Positions 8,164 to 15,860 of a stretch of 64,000 nt of DNA are shown piece after piece. The translations under genes and the position numbers were made by a program. The notes beneath the pieces were generated by a model that saw only the letters and a program-made list of their open reading frames with translations, made no database searches and was not told where the DNA came from. This DNA comes from Clostridium frigidicarnis (GTDB lineage Bacteria; Bacillota; Clostridia; Clostridiales; Clostridiaceae). Each line of letters opens with the position of its first letter. The stretch's first letter is position 1. Location of the stretch: assembly GCF_900111985.1 (NCBI RefSeq), contig NZ_FOKI01000015.1, positions 34,669 through 98,668 on the forward strand, written 5' to 3'.

Positions 8164-9363
8164 ATGGCAGAAAAATTAATAACTATTAAAAATGATTTAG
8201 ACAAGTGTGAAAAAATTATGTTTCCAGTAACAGAAGTAAGAACATTTAATGAAAATGTAGGAACAGAGCAAGAACAAATAACTATATGTTCAAGGGTTTT
8301 AGTTAAAGATGTACCTGAGAATATTTGGATGGATACAAATCCAAGAGAACAAAATTTTAATACAAATGTAGCTAAAAAAATAGAAGATAGTCTCCTTTGT
8401 TCCTCAACGGATAATTTTCATTTGTTGAATAGAGGTATTTTAATTTCAGCACATCATGCAAGAGTTATAACCAGAGATGAAGAGAAATTTGTTGAGATAT
8501 ATCTTAAAGATAAATCAGTCCATGGAAATATAGATGGAGGACATACCTATAGAATAATTTGCAATAATAAGAATTTAATTACGTTTACTAAGAGAGTAAA
8601 TATTGAAATAATGACTGGAATAGAAGAGTTTTATGAAGATTTGGCTGCGGCTAGAAATACATCTGTTCAGGTTCAAGATAAATCTATTGCAGAATTACAA
8701 AATAAGTTTGGTATTATAAAAGATGCTCTTTTAGAAGAACCTTATTATGAAAATATAGCATATAAAGAGAACTCAGAAGGTGAAATAGATGTATCAGATA
8801 TAATAGCAATACTAACAATGTTTAATATTGATAGATTTGGAGATAAAAAGCACCCTATTATATCATATAATTCTAAAAAGAGATGTGTTGATTTATATTT
8901 AGAGGATTATGAAAGAGGTACAGAAAATCCCTATATAAAGATGCAGCCCCTAATGGGAGATATTTTTGCATTAGTAGATTATATTGAGACTAATATAGCA
9001 AAAGCATATAATAAGACTGGTGGTAAGTATGGTGCAATCAAAGGAGTTGTATGTTCAACTAAGAACAAAAAATTTGATAGATTGTTTGGCCAACCAGGAC
9101 AGAAAAATGAGTATAATTCTCCTAAAGGATTTTTATATCCTATAATAGGTGCATTTAGAAGTTTAATAAAAGAAGAAGATGGTGTAATGGTGTGGAAAGA
9201 TGATCCGATAAAAGTTTTTGATGTTATAGGGCCACAACTTATTTCAAGCGTAGTAGATGCGAGTAAGACGCTAGGAAATAATCCAAATGCAACAGGTAAA
9301 TTTATTGGATTATGGGAAAATCTTTATACTGCAGTTAAACTTTATTATTTAGAAAACAAATAA
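8164..9363 (+). CDS. AIPR-family (abortive infection phage resistance) protein
   Basis: The 399-residue protein has a strong AAGGAGGTC site nine bases before the ATG. The diagnostic stretch is FHLLNRGILISAHHA (residues ~80-95) followed by VHGNIDGGHTYRII (~118-132), the core of the AIPR domain. The rest is soluble and unremarkable, with no nuclease motif. AIPR proteins were named for phage-resistance activity in Lactococcus and are often found beside restriction-modification genes; their biochemistry is unclear. Here the gene follows the GATC restriction genes and precedes a RAMA-domain nuclease. Hairpins on both sides suggest its own transcript. Confidence 0.8.
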   Translation: MAEKLITIKNDLDKCEKIMFPVTEVRTFNENVGTEQEQITICSRVLVKDVPENIWMDTNPREQNFNTNVAKKIEDSLLCSSTDNFHLLNRGILISAHHARVITRDEEKFVEIYLKDKSVHGNIDGGHTYRIICNNKNLITFTKRVNIEIMTGIEEFYEDLAAARNTSVQVQDKSIAELQNKFGIIKDALLEEPYYENIAYKENSEGEIDVSDIIAILTMFNIDRFGDKKHPIISYNSKKRCVDLYLEDYERGTENPYIKMQPLMGDIFALVDYIETNIAKAYNKTGGKYGAIKGVVCSTKNKKFDRLFGQPGQKNEYNSPKGFLYPIIGAFRSLIKEEDGVMVWKDDPIKVFDVIGPQLISSVVDASKTLGNNPNATGKFIGLWENLYTAVKLYYLENK

Positions 9364-9381
9364 TTATATAGAAGAATTAAG

Positions 9382-9418
9382 AAGCCACTGAACATTGGTA
9401 ATCAGTGGCTTTCTTTAT
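9382..9418 (+). terminator. Terminator after the AIPR gene
   Basis: AAGCCACTGA pairs with TCAGTGGCTT across a 10-nt loop and is followed by TCTTTAT. It lies 19 nt after the stop codon. Confidence 0.85.
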
Positions 9419-9599
9419 AGTGTTCTTAAAAGCTTTAGATTGGATATATAATAATATTTTTTCAATAGTATCTTTTCACTTCATGATTAGAAAGTGAGTT
9501 AAGATGAAAAATATTTATGTTATAATATAAATATTAAAGCTAAAAAAGTAGTGAAGAAGTTGAAAATAATAAACGTAATCGTAATAGGTGGTAATAATT

Positions 9600-10604
9600 A
9601 TGTTAATTCCAGTAAAAATAAATAAATCTATAGATATTCAAGATATTGAAATAACAAATACTAACTTTAAAAATTTAAACTTGAAAGAAGAGCACATTGA
9701 AGAATTCTTACGTTCAAACATAGAAGTTATATTTCAGGATGAAACTCTTCTTGTAGTTGGTAGGCAGGTTGTAAATAAGGAAAATGGAAGAAGTGATTTA
9801 ACTGCAGTAGACCAGAATGGTAATCTTGTATTAATTGAAATCAAAAGAGATGTTGAGGATATTAAACAAAGACGAGAGGCTTTTGAATTTCAGGCTATAA
9901 GATATGCGGCAAGTTATGCTAAGATAAAAACTACTGATGAGCTTGTTGATAAGATATTTGCTTCTTATATTGAAGAATATAAAGATGAATTTGAACTAGG
10001 TGATTTAACTGCCTATGAAAAAGCAACAAGAATATTGAATGATTTCCTTGAAAAGAATAATGCAGCTAAGACATTTAATTCTAGGCAAAGAATTATTCTT
10101 ATAGCATCTTCTTTTGATAGCCAAACACTATCAGCAGTTGCTTGGCTTATAGCTAATAATGTAGATATCAGTTGTTTCGAATTAAGTCCAATGAAAATTG
10201 GTAATAATTATTTTATAGATATTAATAGGATGTTACCTCCTCCGGCATTAGAAGATTTTTATGTTGAAGTTGACGATAAAAAAAGATCAGTGTATTCAGA
10301 AAAGAGAAACACACCTATCACAAGATCTTATCTTCCAAGGATGGATAAATTATTTGAATGGGGAGTTATAAAAGCTGGTGATACTGTTGTAATTAAGAAT
10401 TTTGGCAACTCAGAAGCTACAGTTATTGATACTAAAACTGTAGAGTATAATGGTCAAAAACTTACATTTAATCAATGGGGAGAAAAGGTTACAGGATGGT
10501 CAGCTCTAAGTGTTTATGAGTGGACCATAGTTAAAGGTAGTGAAAAGACTTTACATGAAATAAGGAAAGAAAAACTGTTGCCTGTTGAAAATGAAACAGA
10601 GTAA
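9600..10604 (+). CDS. PD-(D/E)xK nuclease (NucS/DUF91-like) with C-terminal RAMA domain
   Basis: The 334-residue protein is read from ATG 9600, after AGGTGG. The N-terminal domain has GRSDLTAVDQNGNLVLIEIK (residues ~62-81): a D, then E-x-K, the PD-(D/E)xK core seen in NucS/DUF91 nucleases. The C-terminal ~85 residues (from LFEWGVIKAGDTVVIK, ending STLHEIRKEK-like) match the RAMA fold: a G-D-x-V strand, then a short wing and GWSALSVYEW. RAMA domains occur with adenine methylases and are thought to read DNA modification. The protein may therefore act on DNA according to methylation state, perhaps the GATC mark made by its neighbours. A TATAAT box lies near 9518. Confidence 0.75.
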   Translation: MLIPVKINKSIDIQDIEITNTNFKNLNLKEEHIEEFLRSNIEVIFQDETLLVVGRQVVNKENGRSDLTAVDQNGNLVLIEIKRDVEDIKQRREAFEFQAIRYAASYAKIKTTDELVDKIFASYIEEYKDEFELGDLTAYEKATRILNDFLEKNNAAKTFNSRQRIILIASSFDSQTLSAVAWLIANNVDISCFELSPMKIGNNYFIDINRMLPPPALEDFYVEVDDKKRSVYSEKRNTPITRSYLPRMDKLFEWGVIKAGDTVVIKNFGNSEATVIDTKTVEYNGQKLTFNQWGEKVTGWSALSVYEWTIVKGSEKTLHEIRKEKLLPVENETE

Positions 10605-10617
10605 AGAGAACAAAAAA

Positions 10618-10660
10618 AACAAGGGTACTATGGAAAATCACACAGGTATCCTTGTTTTTA
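10618..10660 (+). terminator. Terminator after the RAMA nuclease gene
   Basis: ACAAGGGTAC pairs with GTATCCTTGT (one G-T pair) around a 17-nt loop and is followed by TTTTATAT. Confidence 0.8.
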
Positions 10661-10691
10661 TATATACGTTAATAAGAAACAGGGGGAAACT

Positions 10692-10916
10692 ATGAAATAT
10701 AATAATTTATATAATTTTAAAAACACAGTAAAAAACTTTTTGAATATTGACAAGCTAGAGTTTACTGATAAAGTCTCAGAGTTTAAACTTTGAGATCGGT
10801 GCTGGGTTAAACCATTTAATTTTAGAGTTAAAAAGAAAGGAGATAAATATAGTACAATTAAAATGCCTAACATATTGAATTTTATGCGAATTTATAAATG
10901 TTTTGAAAATATGTAA
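10692..10916 (+). pseudogene. Broken small reading frame with one in-frame TGA
   Basis: ATG 10692 follows AGGGGG and gives 33 codons to a TGA at 10791. The same frame then continues for ~40 codons with DRCWVKPFNFRVKKK and STIKMPNILNF before a TAA at 10914. The continued protein-like composition argues for one gene interrupted by a nonsense codon. The K-K-G-D-K-Y-x-T-I-K-M-P-N-I pattern recalls the start of some reverse-transcriptase-like proteins, but this is weak. It is cut off by the rlmD relic 30 nt later. Confidence 0.45.
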
Positions 10917-10948
10917 AATTTGAGAGCATCAATCCAAGCCCTATTAGC

Positions 10949-10987
10949 CACGTGGAGACGGTAGTAAAGCTTAAAAGGAAACTGTAA
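10949..10987 (+). pseudogene. Relic of an rlmD 3' end (second copy)
   Basis: In frame this encodes [12 protein letters not shown] then stop, matching the RlmD C-terminus [13 protein letters not shown] at 2470-2511. The first 17 bases (CACGTGGAGACGGTAGT) are identical. There is no upstream rlmD sequence apart from PIS before HV. This is what a site-specific insertion into the rlmD 3' end, or successive insertions, leaves behind. It separates the restriction island from the radical SAM cassette. Confidence 0.85.
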
Positions 10988-11345
10988 CTAAACAATAAAC
11001 CTCTGCTTTTTATAAAAAAGGTTTGACTAAATTAGAATAAAGATTTGCTTTTATGGCTCACAGGCTTTGACAGTGGGCTTTTTTCATAACCAAAATGCAA
11101 GAGAAAAAGCTTGAAACAATGGCTGAAATCATGTATTATCAAAGAGTCAGAGGGATAAATATAGGAGAAAATGCTTGAAGAAACTATCGAATATATGAGA
11201 AATGCTTGAGAAAATAAATTGAAAAAAGCAAGACTTTATTTCAAATCCCAACGAAGGAATCAGGGCTTGAGGGTTGTGAAAAAGCAAGAGATTTTTTTAA
11301 TTGTACAGAAACACATATAGCTAAAAGTTAGTAATATCAATGATT
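10988..11345. other. Gene-free stretch with short open fragments only
   Basis: About 360 bp between the second rlmD relic and the first cassette repeat. The only open pieces are very short, for instance one of 28 codons ending in GENA near 11095-11180 and a similar one ending in MRNA near 11170. No family is recognised and no clear promoter is seen. It may be decayed mobile-element sequence. Confidence 0.4.
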
Positions 11346-11385
11346 TGAAGCCCTTGGGTGTATGTACACACATTCGAGGGTTTTC
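11346..11385 (+). terminator. rlmD-type terminator-like hairpin
   Basis: AAGCCCTTGGGTGT pairs imperfectly with ACACACATTCGAGGGTTTT. The CCCTTG/CGAGGG stem and trailing T run resemble the authentic rlmD terminator, consistent with an inherited rlmD 3' flank. Confidence 0.55.
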
Positions 11386-11457
11386 ATATGTGGGAACATA
11401 TAAATAGAGCAAAGTGTTCTGGGGAATATATCCCAAAAGGAAACACGTGGAATACGT
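11359..11457. repeat. Direct repeat A flanking the radical SAM cassette
   Basis: This 99-bp block aligns without gaps to 12701-12799 at roughly 80% identity by eye. Shared runs include ACATATAAAT and AAAGGAAACAC. Its end encodes KRKHVEYVCL then stop (frame ending at 11466), another rlmD-end-like string. The block looks like one half-site of a small integrated unit. Confidence 0.75.
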
Positions 11458-11541
11458 TTGTCTTTAGAAGAATATGTGAAAAAGCACAGCAAGAAGATTT
11501 GGATTGAATCTTTAGGAAGATTAATTAGAGGAGGATACATT

Positions 11542-12666
11542 ATGAAAATTTCAAAGAAAGATGCGTTGATATGGTTTGAGTTTTTTGCAATATTGCCAGA
11601 GGATGAGGAAGTTATGATAAAACAACAAGAAATCATTTACTCTACATTTGCACAAATTGAGGCAGCAATTGATCATAGAAATGATACGTTAATGTCGGAA
11701 ATTAGGAATTTCAAAACTTTAGAGAACAGAACTTTTTTTGTGGGAAATGAAAGCAAATTCCCCAAAGGATGTCGTTCTTGTTTGTTAGGAACTGGTTTGA
11801 GTGCAATTAGGAAAACGAATAAATGTAACTTAGAGTGTAAGTTCTGTTATAATTATGGAGAACTAGATGATATGGTTCCAGTTGGTGAAGGTATGTGGGA
11901 AATCGGAGGCGCAAAATTTTATGAGAAGGATATTGATTTACTTCTTTCCATCCACCACAAACCTACTGGCATTTGCTACGTTTATTTAGAGCCATTTATG
12001 GAAATTGAAAAATATTATTCGGTTATAAAGAAATTTAGTGATGCTCAAGTTTATCAACATCTATATACAAATGGTACTTTAGCTACGGAAGAGACATTGA
12101 AAGCATTAGGTGAAGCTGGTCTTGACGAGATACGTTTCAACCTGGGTGCATCTAATTGTTCGGACAAAGTTATTGAAAATATTAGAATAGCGAAAAAATA
12201 TATTAAAAATGTAGGTATTGAAACTCCAATGACTCCAGAGTTTTTTGAAGCTTTTTTTAAGAAAAAGCAAGCAATCTTAGAGACAAAACTCGATTTTATA
12301 AATTGTGCAGAACTACATTTAAATGAGAATAACATAGATAATTATTATGAGGAAAATATGTATATTTCTAGACATGGCTATATATCTCCGATTTGGAGTA
12401 GGGAATTAACTCTGAAATTCATGAAAATAGCTGATGAAGAAAACTGGGATTTAGTAGTTCATGATTGCTCAAACCATACAAAATTTGCAAGAGATTTGAA
12501 TTTGAGTAGCAAAGAGGGTAAATGGTTTGGAGCCAGTAATTATGCCTGTGAGTTTTCCAGGATACCCTACGAAGTATTTTTACCAATACTGCGTGATGAC
12601 AGTTTCAAATTTTTAAGTGAAGAAGAATTACCTTACGGCTATAAACCAGGAGAGCTGATTTTTTAG
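11542..12666 (+). CDS. Stand-alone radical SAM protein of a repeat-flanked cassette
   Basis: The 374-residue protein is read from ATG 11542, directly after GAGGAGG; a longer frame from 11458 has no such site. The cluster-binding motif CNLECKFCYNYG (CxxxCxxC) lies near residue 98, preceded by a second cysteine pair GCRSC. Later come ICYVYLEPFMEIEKYY, YTNGTLAT and DEIRFNLGAS, strand ends typical of the radical SAM barrel. No substrate-defining family is recognised. The N-terminal ~60 residues are helical and the C-terminus has a further HDCSNH. It is the only gene between ~99-bp direct repeats, so it appears to be the cargo of a very small mobile unit. Function unknown. Confidence 0.85.
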   Translation: MKISKKDALIWFEFFAILPEDEEVMIKQQEIIYSTFAQIEAAIDHRNDTLMSEIRNFKTLENRTFFVGNESKFPKGCRSCLLGTGLSAIRKTNKCNLECKFCYNYGELDDMVPVGEGMWEIGGAKFYEKDIDLLLSIHHKPTGICYVYLEPFMEIEKYYSVIKKFSDAQVYQHLYTNGTLATEETLKALGEAGLDEIRFNLGASNCSDKVIENIRIAKKYIKNVGIETPMTPEFFEAFFKKKQAILETKLDFINCAELHLNENNIDNYYEENMYISRHGYISPIWSRELTLKFMKIADEENWDLVVHDCSNHTKFARDLNLSSKEGKWFGASNYACEFSRIPYEVFLPILRDDSFKFLSEEELPYGYKPGELIF

Positions 12667-12700
12667 AGAGTCTTTAACTATGTGCTTTTGTAGAAGAGAA

Positions 12701-12799
12701 TGCATGTATACATATTTGAGAGCTTTCGTATGTGTGGACATATAAATGGTGAAAAGTATTCTGGGTAATATATACATAAAGGAAACACATCGAGTGCGT
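12701..12799. repeat. Direct repeat B flanking the radical SAM cassette
   Basis: Gapless partner of 11359-11457, starting TGCATGTATACATATTTGAG and sharing ACATATAAAT, ATTCTGGG and AAAGGAAACAC. It runs directly into an rlmD 3' relic at 12786-12827, so its right edge overlaps rlmD-derived sequence. Confidence 0.75.
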
Positions 12800-12827
12800 A
12801 TTAAAGCTTAAAAGGAAACACAGTTAG
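12786..12827 (+). pseudogene. Relic of an rlmD 3' end (third copy)
   Basis: Fourteen codons read HIECVLKLKRKHS then stop, against [13 protein letters not shown] in intact rlmD. The last 20 bases, AAAAGGAAACACAGTTAG and neighbours, are nearly the same as in rlmD. It marks the right end of the island. Confidence 0.85.
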
Positions 12828-12868
12828 AGGTATTGGTATAGCTTGGGTTAGGAAATGGTAAAAATAGT

Positions 12869-12901
12869 ATATGTTTCTTGATACAGGGTTAGGAAACATG
12901 T
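12869..12901. repeat. Right copy of the inverted-repeat block bordering the island
   Basis: ATATGTTTCTTGATACAGGG followed by TTAGGAAACATG matches the block at 2552-2584, which follows the authentic rlmD end. Order here is rlmD relic, block, then terminator. Confidence 0.6.
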
Positions 12902-12926
12902 GAGAAAATAAAATATAGTTGAGTAG

Positions 12927-12969
12927 AGCCCTTGAGTGTTTGATGATGCACTTAAGGGCTTTCTTTTTT
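12927..12969 (+). terminator. Terminator-like hairpin at right end of island
   Basis: AGCCCTTGAGTG pairs with CACTTAAGGGCT and is followed by TTCTTTTTT. It resembles the rlmD terminator and probably belonged to an rlmD 3' flank. Confidence 0.85.
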
Positions 12970-13200
12970 GCATATAATATATTTATAAAAATCATTGGAA
13001 AGATGATTTGTTGTGTTGACGAGAAAAGATAAGTCACACATAAATCAACCTATCATAAAAAAAGTTATTGGATAATAAAACAGAAGTTAATCTTTTCTAT
13101 TTATGAGGATAACATTAAATTCTTCCTACGACAACTATCTTACCACTCAGGGTTAGGTTTGAATCTTGTTTTGATTGATTAAGGAAGCAATATATTTGAA

Positions 13201-13268
13201 GAGCCCGGTGCGGTAATTCCGCACGCCGGGATTCTGTGCGGGGTGCGTTGGGCAACTAACGCGACCAT
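13201..13268 (+). ncRNA. Orphan group II intron domain V and VI (3' end relic)
   Basis: Bases 13201-13234 form a 34-nt hairpin: GAGCCCGGTGCGG, loop TAAT, CCGCACGCCGGGATTC. This has the AGC triad at its 5' base, the two-nucleotide bulge and the length of group II intron domain V. The following 34 nt (GCGTTGGGCAACTAACGC) fold as a domain VI-like hairpin and end CCAT, fitting the AY 3' terminus. The GC content is far above the surroundings. No reverse transcriptase gene and no 5' GTGYG boundary are found, so only the 3' end survives. Confidence 0.8.
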
Positions 13269-13436
13269 AAAAAATTAATGTTACATACTTGTCCTTATAT
13301 GGTAATTTTTATATAATGTTTTAGAGGATAGACAATAGTAAATTATTGTTCACCAGCAGGTTTTACTAAAATGAATACTTAAATAATAACTTTAATTGTC
13401 TTTTTACCATGATAATGTATTGAAGGAGAGATAAGA

Positions 13437-14636
13437 TTGAAAACTATATTTGATTTAAGAGAGAATCAAGATGGTGAAGTTTATGAGGCCATCCAAAATC
13501 TTTATGGTGAGCCTTTGAAGGTAGTTAGATTGTATGCTAAATCAATCACTGCATGTATTGGATGTTGGAACTGTTGGCTCAAGACCCCTGGTAGATGTGT
13601 AATGAAAGATCAAATGGCTGAATCTTATCCCAACTATGTAAACAGTGATGTTGTAATTTTATTAATCGATACAGCTCAAGGATTTATCAGCCATAAAGCC
13701 AAAGCTTTTTTGGATAGGACAATTCCACATTACAATCCATATATAAAAATTGTAAATGGAGAATGTCATCATGTTGCTAGATATAAGAGCTATCCTGATA
13801 TGGTATTTTACTATGATACTGAAGGTATAACTACTCAAGAAGAACAAGTTATTGAGGATTATTTGTATCGTACGGCCTACCATTTTCAATCTAAAGCCTA
13901 CCGCATTGTAAAAGATGGCAGTCTTCAATTGTGCCTACTGGAATCAAGAAAGGCTAAAAGACAGGTTGTTGCTTTTAATTCAATTGAACCTATGGAAAAA
14001 CTAGTGATTTACAATGGTTCTCCTAGAAGGAGTGGCAGTAATTCCACACTTATTCTGAAAAAAGTTATTGAAGCCCTTAGTGATAGGGTTGAGATTCGTG
14101 ATTTGAAGGAAGTAGATAAATGGGAGGAATGGGCAGAGGCTTTTAAAAGAGAGAATCATGTAATGTTCTTCATGCCATTATATGTTCATGCAATGCCTTC
14201 CCATGTCATGGGATTTATTGAGAAACTTCAAACCTCCAGAGGAAGTATAAGCTTTTTTGTACAATCTGGCTTTCCAGAAAGTAGCCAGTCTCACTATCTC
14301 GAGGCATATTTTGAGAGGCTAGCTCTCAGATTGGGAAGAACTTATATTGGTACAGCAATTAAGGGTGGGGTGGAAGGTTTACAGATGAGGCCTACTAAGG
14401 CTCAAGAAAAGATTATTGAACCAATGGTAAATTCTATTGTTAACTTAGTGTGTGAAGGAAGTTTCAGCCCAAGCAGTATTTCCCAGTTGGCCAGACCAGT
14501 TCGATTGAGAAAGGGTATGGAAATTCTCTTTAAGGTATTTACCAAGATTGGGCTAATAAACTTTTTCTGGGATCAACAGCTTAAAGAAAATGATGCATAT
14601 GAAAAACGGTTTGATTGCCCTTATCTACTAAAATAA
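13437..14636 (+). CDS. Flavodoxin-like FMN reductase family protein, two tandem domains
   Basis: The 399-residue protein starts at TTG 13437 after GAAGGAGAG. The first ~180 residues contain ITACIGCWNCWLKTPGRCVM, the loop of NAD(P)H-dependent FMN reductase/iron-sulfur flavoproteins. The second half starts with VIYNGSPRRSGSNSTL (~185), the FMN-phosphate loop, followed by MFFMPLYVHAMPSHV and FIEKL. The first domain has the cysteine loop but no clear GSPR motif, while the second has GSPR but lacks the cysteine loop, so the two may complement each other. Length is about twice that of a single-domain member. Role probably electron transfer or xenobiotic reduction; substrate unknown. Confidence 0.75.
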   Translation: MKTIFDLRENQDGEVYEAIQNLYGEPLKVVRLYAKSITACIGCWNCWLKTPGRCVMKDQMAESYPNYVNSDVVILLIDTAQGFISHKAKAFLDRTIPHYNPYIKIVNGECHHVARYKSYPDMVFYYDTEGITTQEEQVIEDYLYRTAYHFQSKAYRIVKDGSLQLCLLESRKAKRQVVAFNSIEPMEKLVIYNGSPRRSGSNSTLILKKVIEALSDRVEIRDLKEVDKWEEWAEAFKRENHVMFFMPLYVHAMPSHVMGFIEKLQTSRGSISFFVQSGFPESSQSHYLEAYFERLALRLGRTYIGTAIKGGVEGLQMRPTKAQEKIIEPMVNSIVNLVCEGSFSPSSISQLARPVRLRKGMEILFKVFTKIGLINFFWDQQLKENDAYEKRFDCPYLLK

Positions 14637-14710
14637 TTTACGTTACAATATTTATATGATAATGGTAAGGAATCAAATATTTACTGAAACTCGATATTAT
14701 ATAAAATGAA

Positions 14711-14874
14711 GGAGAAATTTATGAAGAAACATTGAAACGTGAGGTTAGAGAGGAAACAGGTCATATAATCAACAACTAGATGATTATAAATTGAATTTAG
14801 CTACAGATCAATTTGAGTATATGAATACAAGATCTATAGATAGAGATGATTATTTTAAATATGCTCGGGAATAA
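14711..14874 (+). pseudogene. Nudix hydrolase relic
   Basis: GEIYEETLKREVREETG is an almost complete Nudix box (G-x5-E-x7-REVxEE-x-G). The frame stops six codons later (IINN stop). A second frame then gives QLDDYKLNLATDQF and RDDYFKYARE before TAA at 14872. There is no upstream start or body. This is a frameshifted, truncated remnant. Confidence 0.75.
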
Positions 14875-15013
14875 GTGCTATCAATTATACAAATGATAGT
14901 AGTAACGTTATTATGTTTCTAGATAATAATAATAAGAAATGGAATTAAGTTAATTATATATGTTCTAATAAAGTTTCTACAGTTTAATATGTTTCTGTAG
15001 GAACTTTATTTTA

Positions 15014-15115
15014 TTATAAAAATATTTGTTTGCCATTATACTTACCATTTCTTGATATAGTTTCAGAATTACAGATAGGACATACTTTTCCCTTAGAAAA
15101 TCTAAATTCTTTAAC
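15014..15115 (-). pseudogene. Transposase zinc-ribbon relic
   Basis: On the minus strand the sequence reads VKEFRFSKGKVCPICNSETI then SRNGKYNGKQIFL before a stop. The C-P-x-C, then R-N-G-K-x-x-G-K-Q pattern is the N-terminal zinc ribbon of several insertion-sequence transposases. Nothing of the catalytic domain remains. The exact IS family is not assigned. Confidence 0.55.
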
Positions 15116-15459
15116 CTCTTTTTCCAACCTGGCTTACTTGCGAATCTAAGACAAGAATTTCTTCTAAAATTGCACAAACTGAAAATATAAACATTTAGGT
15201 GGAATATAAATACAAATACAAACATTAATGTAAATAATTACAATTACAATGGTGTTTAGATTTGGGAGGTAATTATGAGTAAACAAGTTGTGAAATAAAC
15301 TTACTATAGAAAATATGATTTGAAAATTCTTAAAATTATCCAATATAGGTTTTAAGTACTGTTTGTGTTAACATTTTTATAGATTATTATTTACTAGGTT
15401 GGTTAAGATATTAATGCCGGCAAATAATAATTTATAAAACTTTAAGGAGGTAGACTAAT

Positions 15460-15657
15460 ATGTCTTCATATAATAATAAAACTTTAGTACCAGAAGCAAA
15501 ACAAGGTTTAAACAGATTAAAAAACGAGGTTGCATCAGAAGTTGGAATACAAAACTATGAAAATGCAGATAAAGGAAACCTTACTTCAAAGCAAAATGGA
15601 AGTGTTGGTGGAGAAATGGTTAAAAGAATGGTAGAAAGTTACGAAAAAGGACTTTAG
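15460..15657 (+). CDS. Small acid-soluble spore protein, alpha/beta type
   Basis: The 65-residue protein has the family features: an N-terminal NNKTLVPEAKQGLNRLKNEVA with the germination-protease type region, then SVGGEMVKRMVESYE near the C-terminus. Alpha/beta SASPs coat spore DNA and protect it from UV and heat. They are made in the forespore late in sporulation and degraded at germination. AAGGAGG lies eight bases before the ATG, and a terminator follows within 15 nt, so it is monocistronic. The gene shows that the host forms endospores. Confidence 0.95.
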   Translation: MSSYNNKTLVPEAKQGLNRLKNEVASEVGIQNYENADKGNLTSKQNGSVGGEMVKRMVESYEKGL

Positions 15658-15671
15658 AATATAAATAATTA

Positions 15672-15703
15672 TTAACGCACCAAGAACTAACTTGGTGCGT
15701 TAA
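15672..15703 (+). terminator. Terminator of the spore protein gene
   Basis: TTAACGCACCAAG pairs with CTTGGTGCGTTAA across a 6-nt loop, 15 nt after the stop codon. Confidence 0.85.
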
Positions 15704-15755
15704 TATATGTAATTCAACAATAAATTCCTTATAAATTATAAATGTTTTTTATTTT

Positions 15756-15824
15756 AAAATATCCTGTAAAGTTTAAGTCTTAAGTTTGTACTTAAGATAT
15801 ATAGGCAATACAGGATATTTTTTT
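15756..15824. terminator. Nested hairpin with long T run
   Basis: AAAATATCCTGTA pairs with TACAGGATATTTTTTT, enclosing an inner TCTTAAG/CTTAAGA hairpin. The final T run suits a terminator on the plus strand; it may close a lost gene between the spore protein and the XhlA-like relic. Confidence 0.6.
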
Positions 15825-15860
15825 ATATTTTTTATTCTTTTTGAGAGAGGCAGGTGTAAT

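Noticed and set aside
12794..13268. Possible complete ORF-less group II intron starting at GTGCG 12795
   Set aside because: That GTGCG is part of the rlmD-end codons (IECVL) and no domain I structure could be traced; only domains V and VI are supported.
13662..13928. Minus-strand open frame of 88 codons
   Set aside because: It lies antisense within the flavoprotein gene and has no ribosome binding site or recognisable motif.
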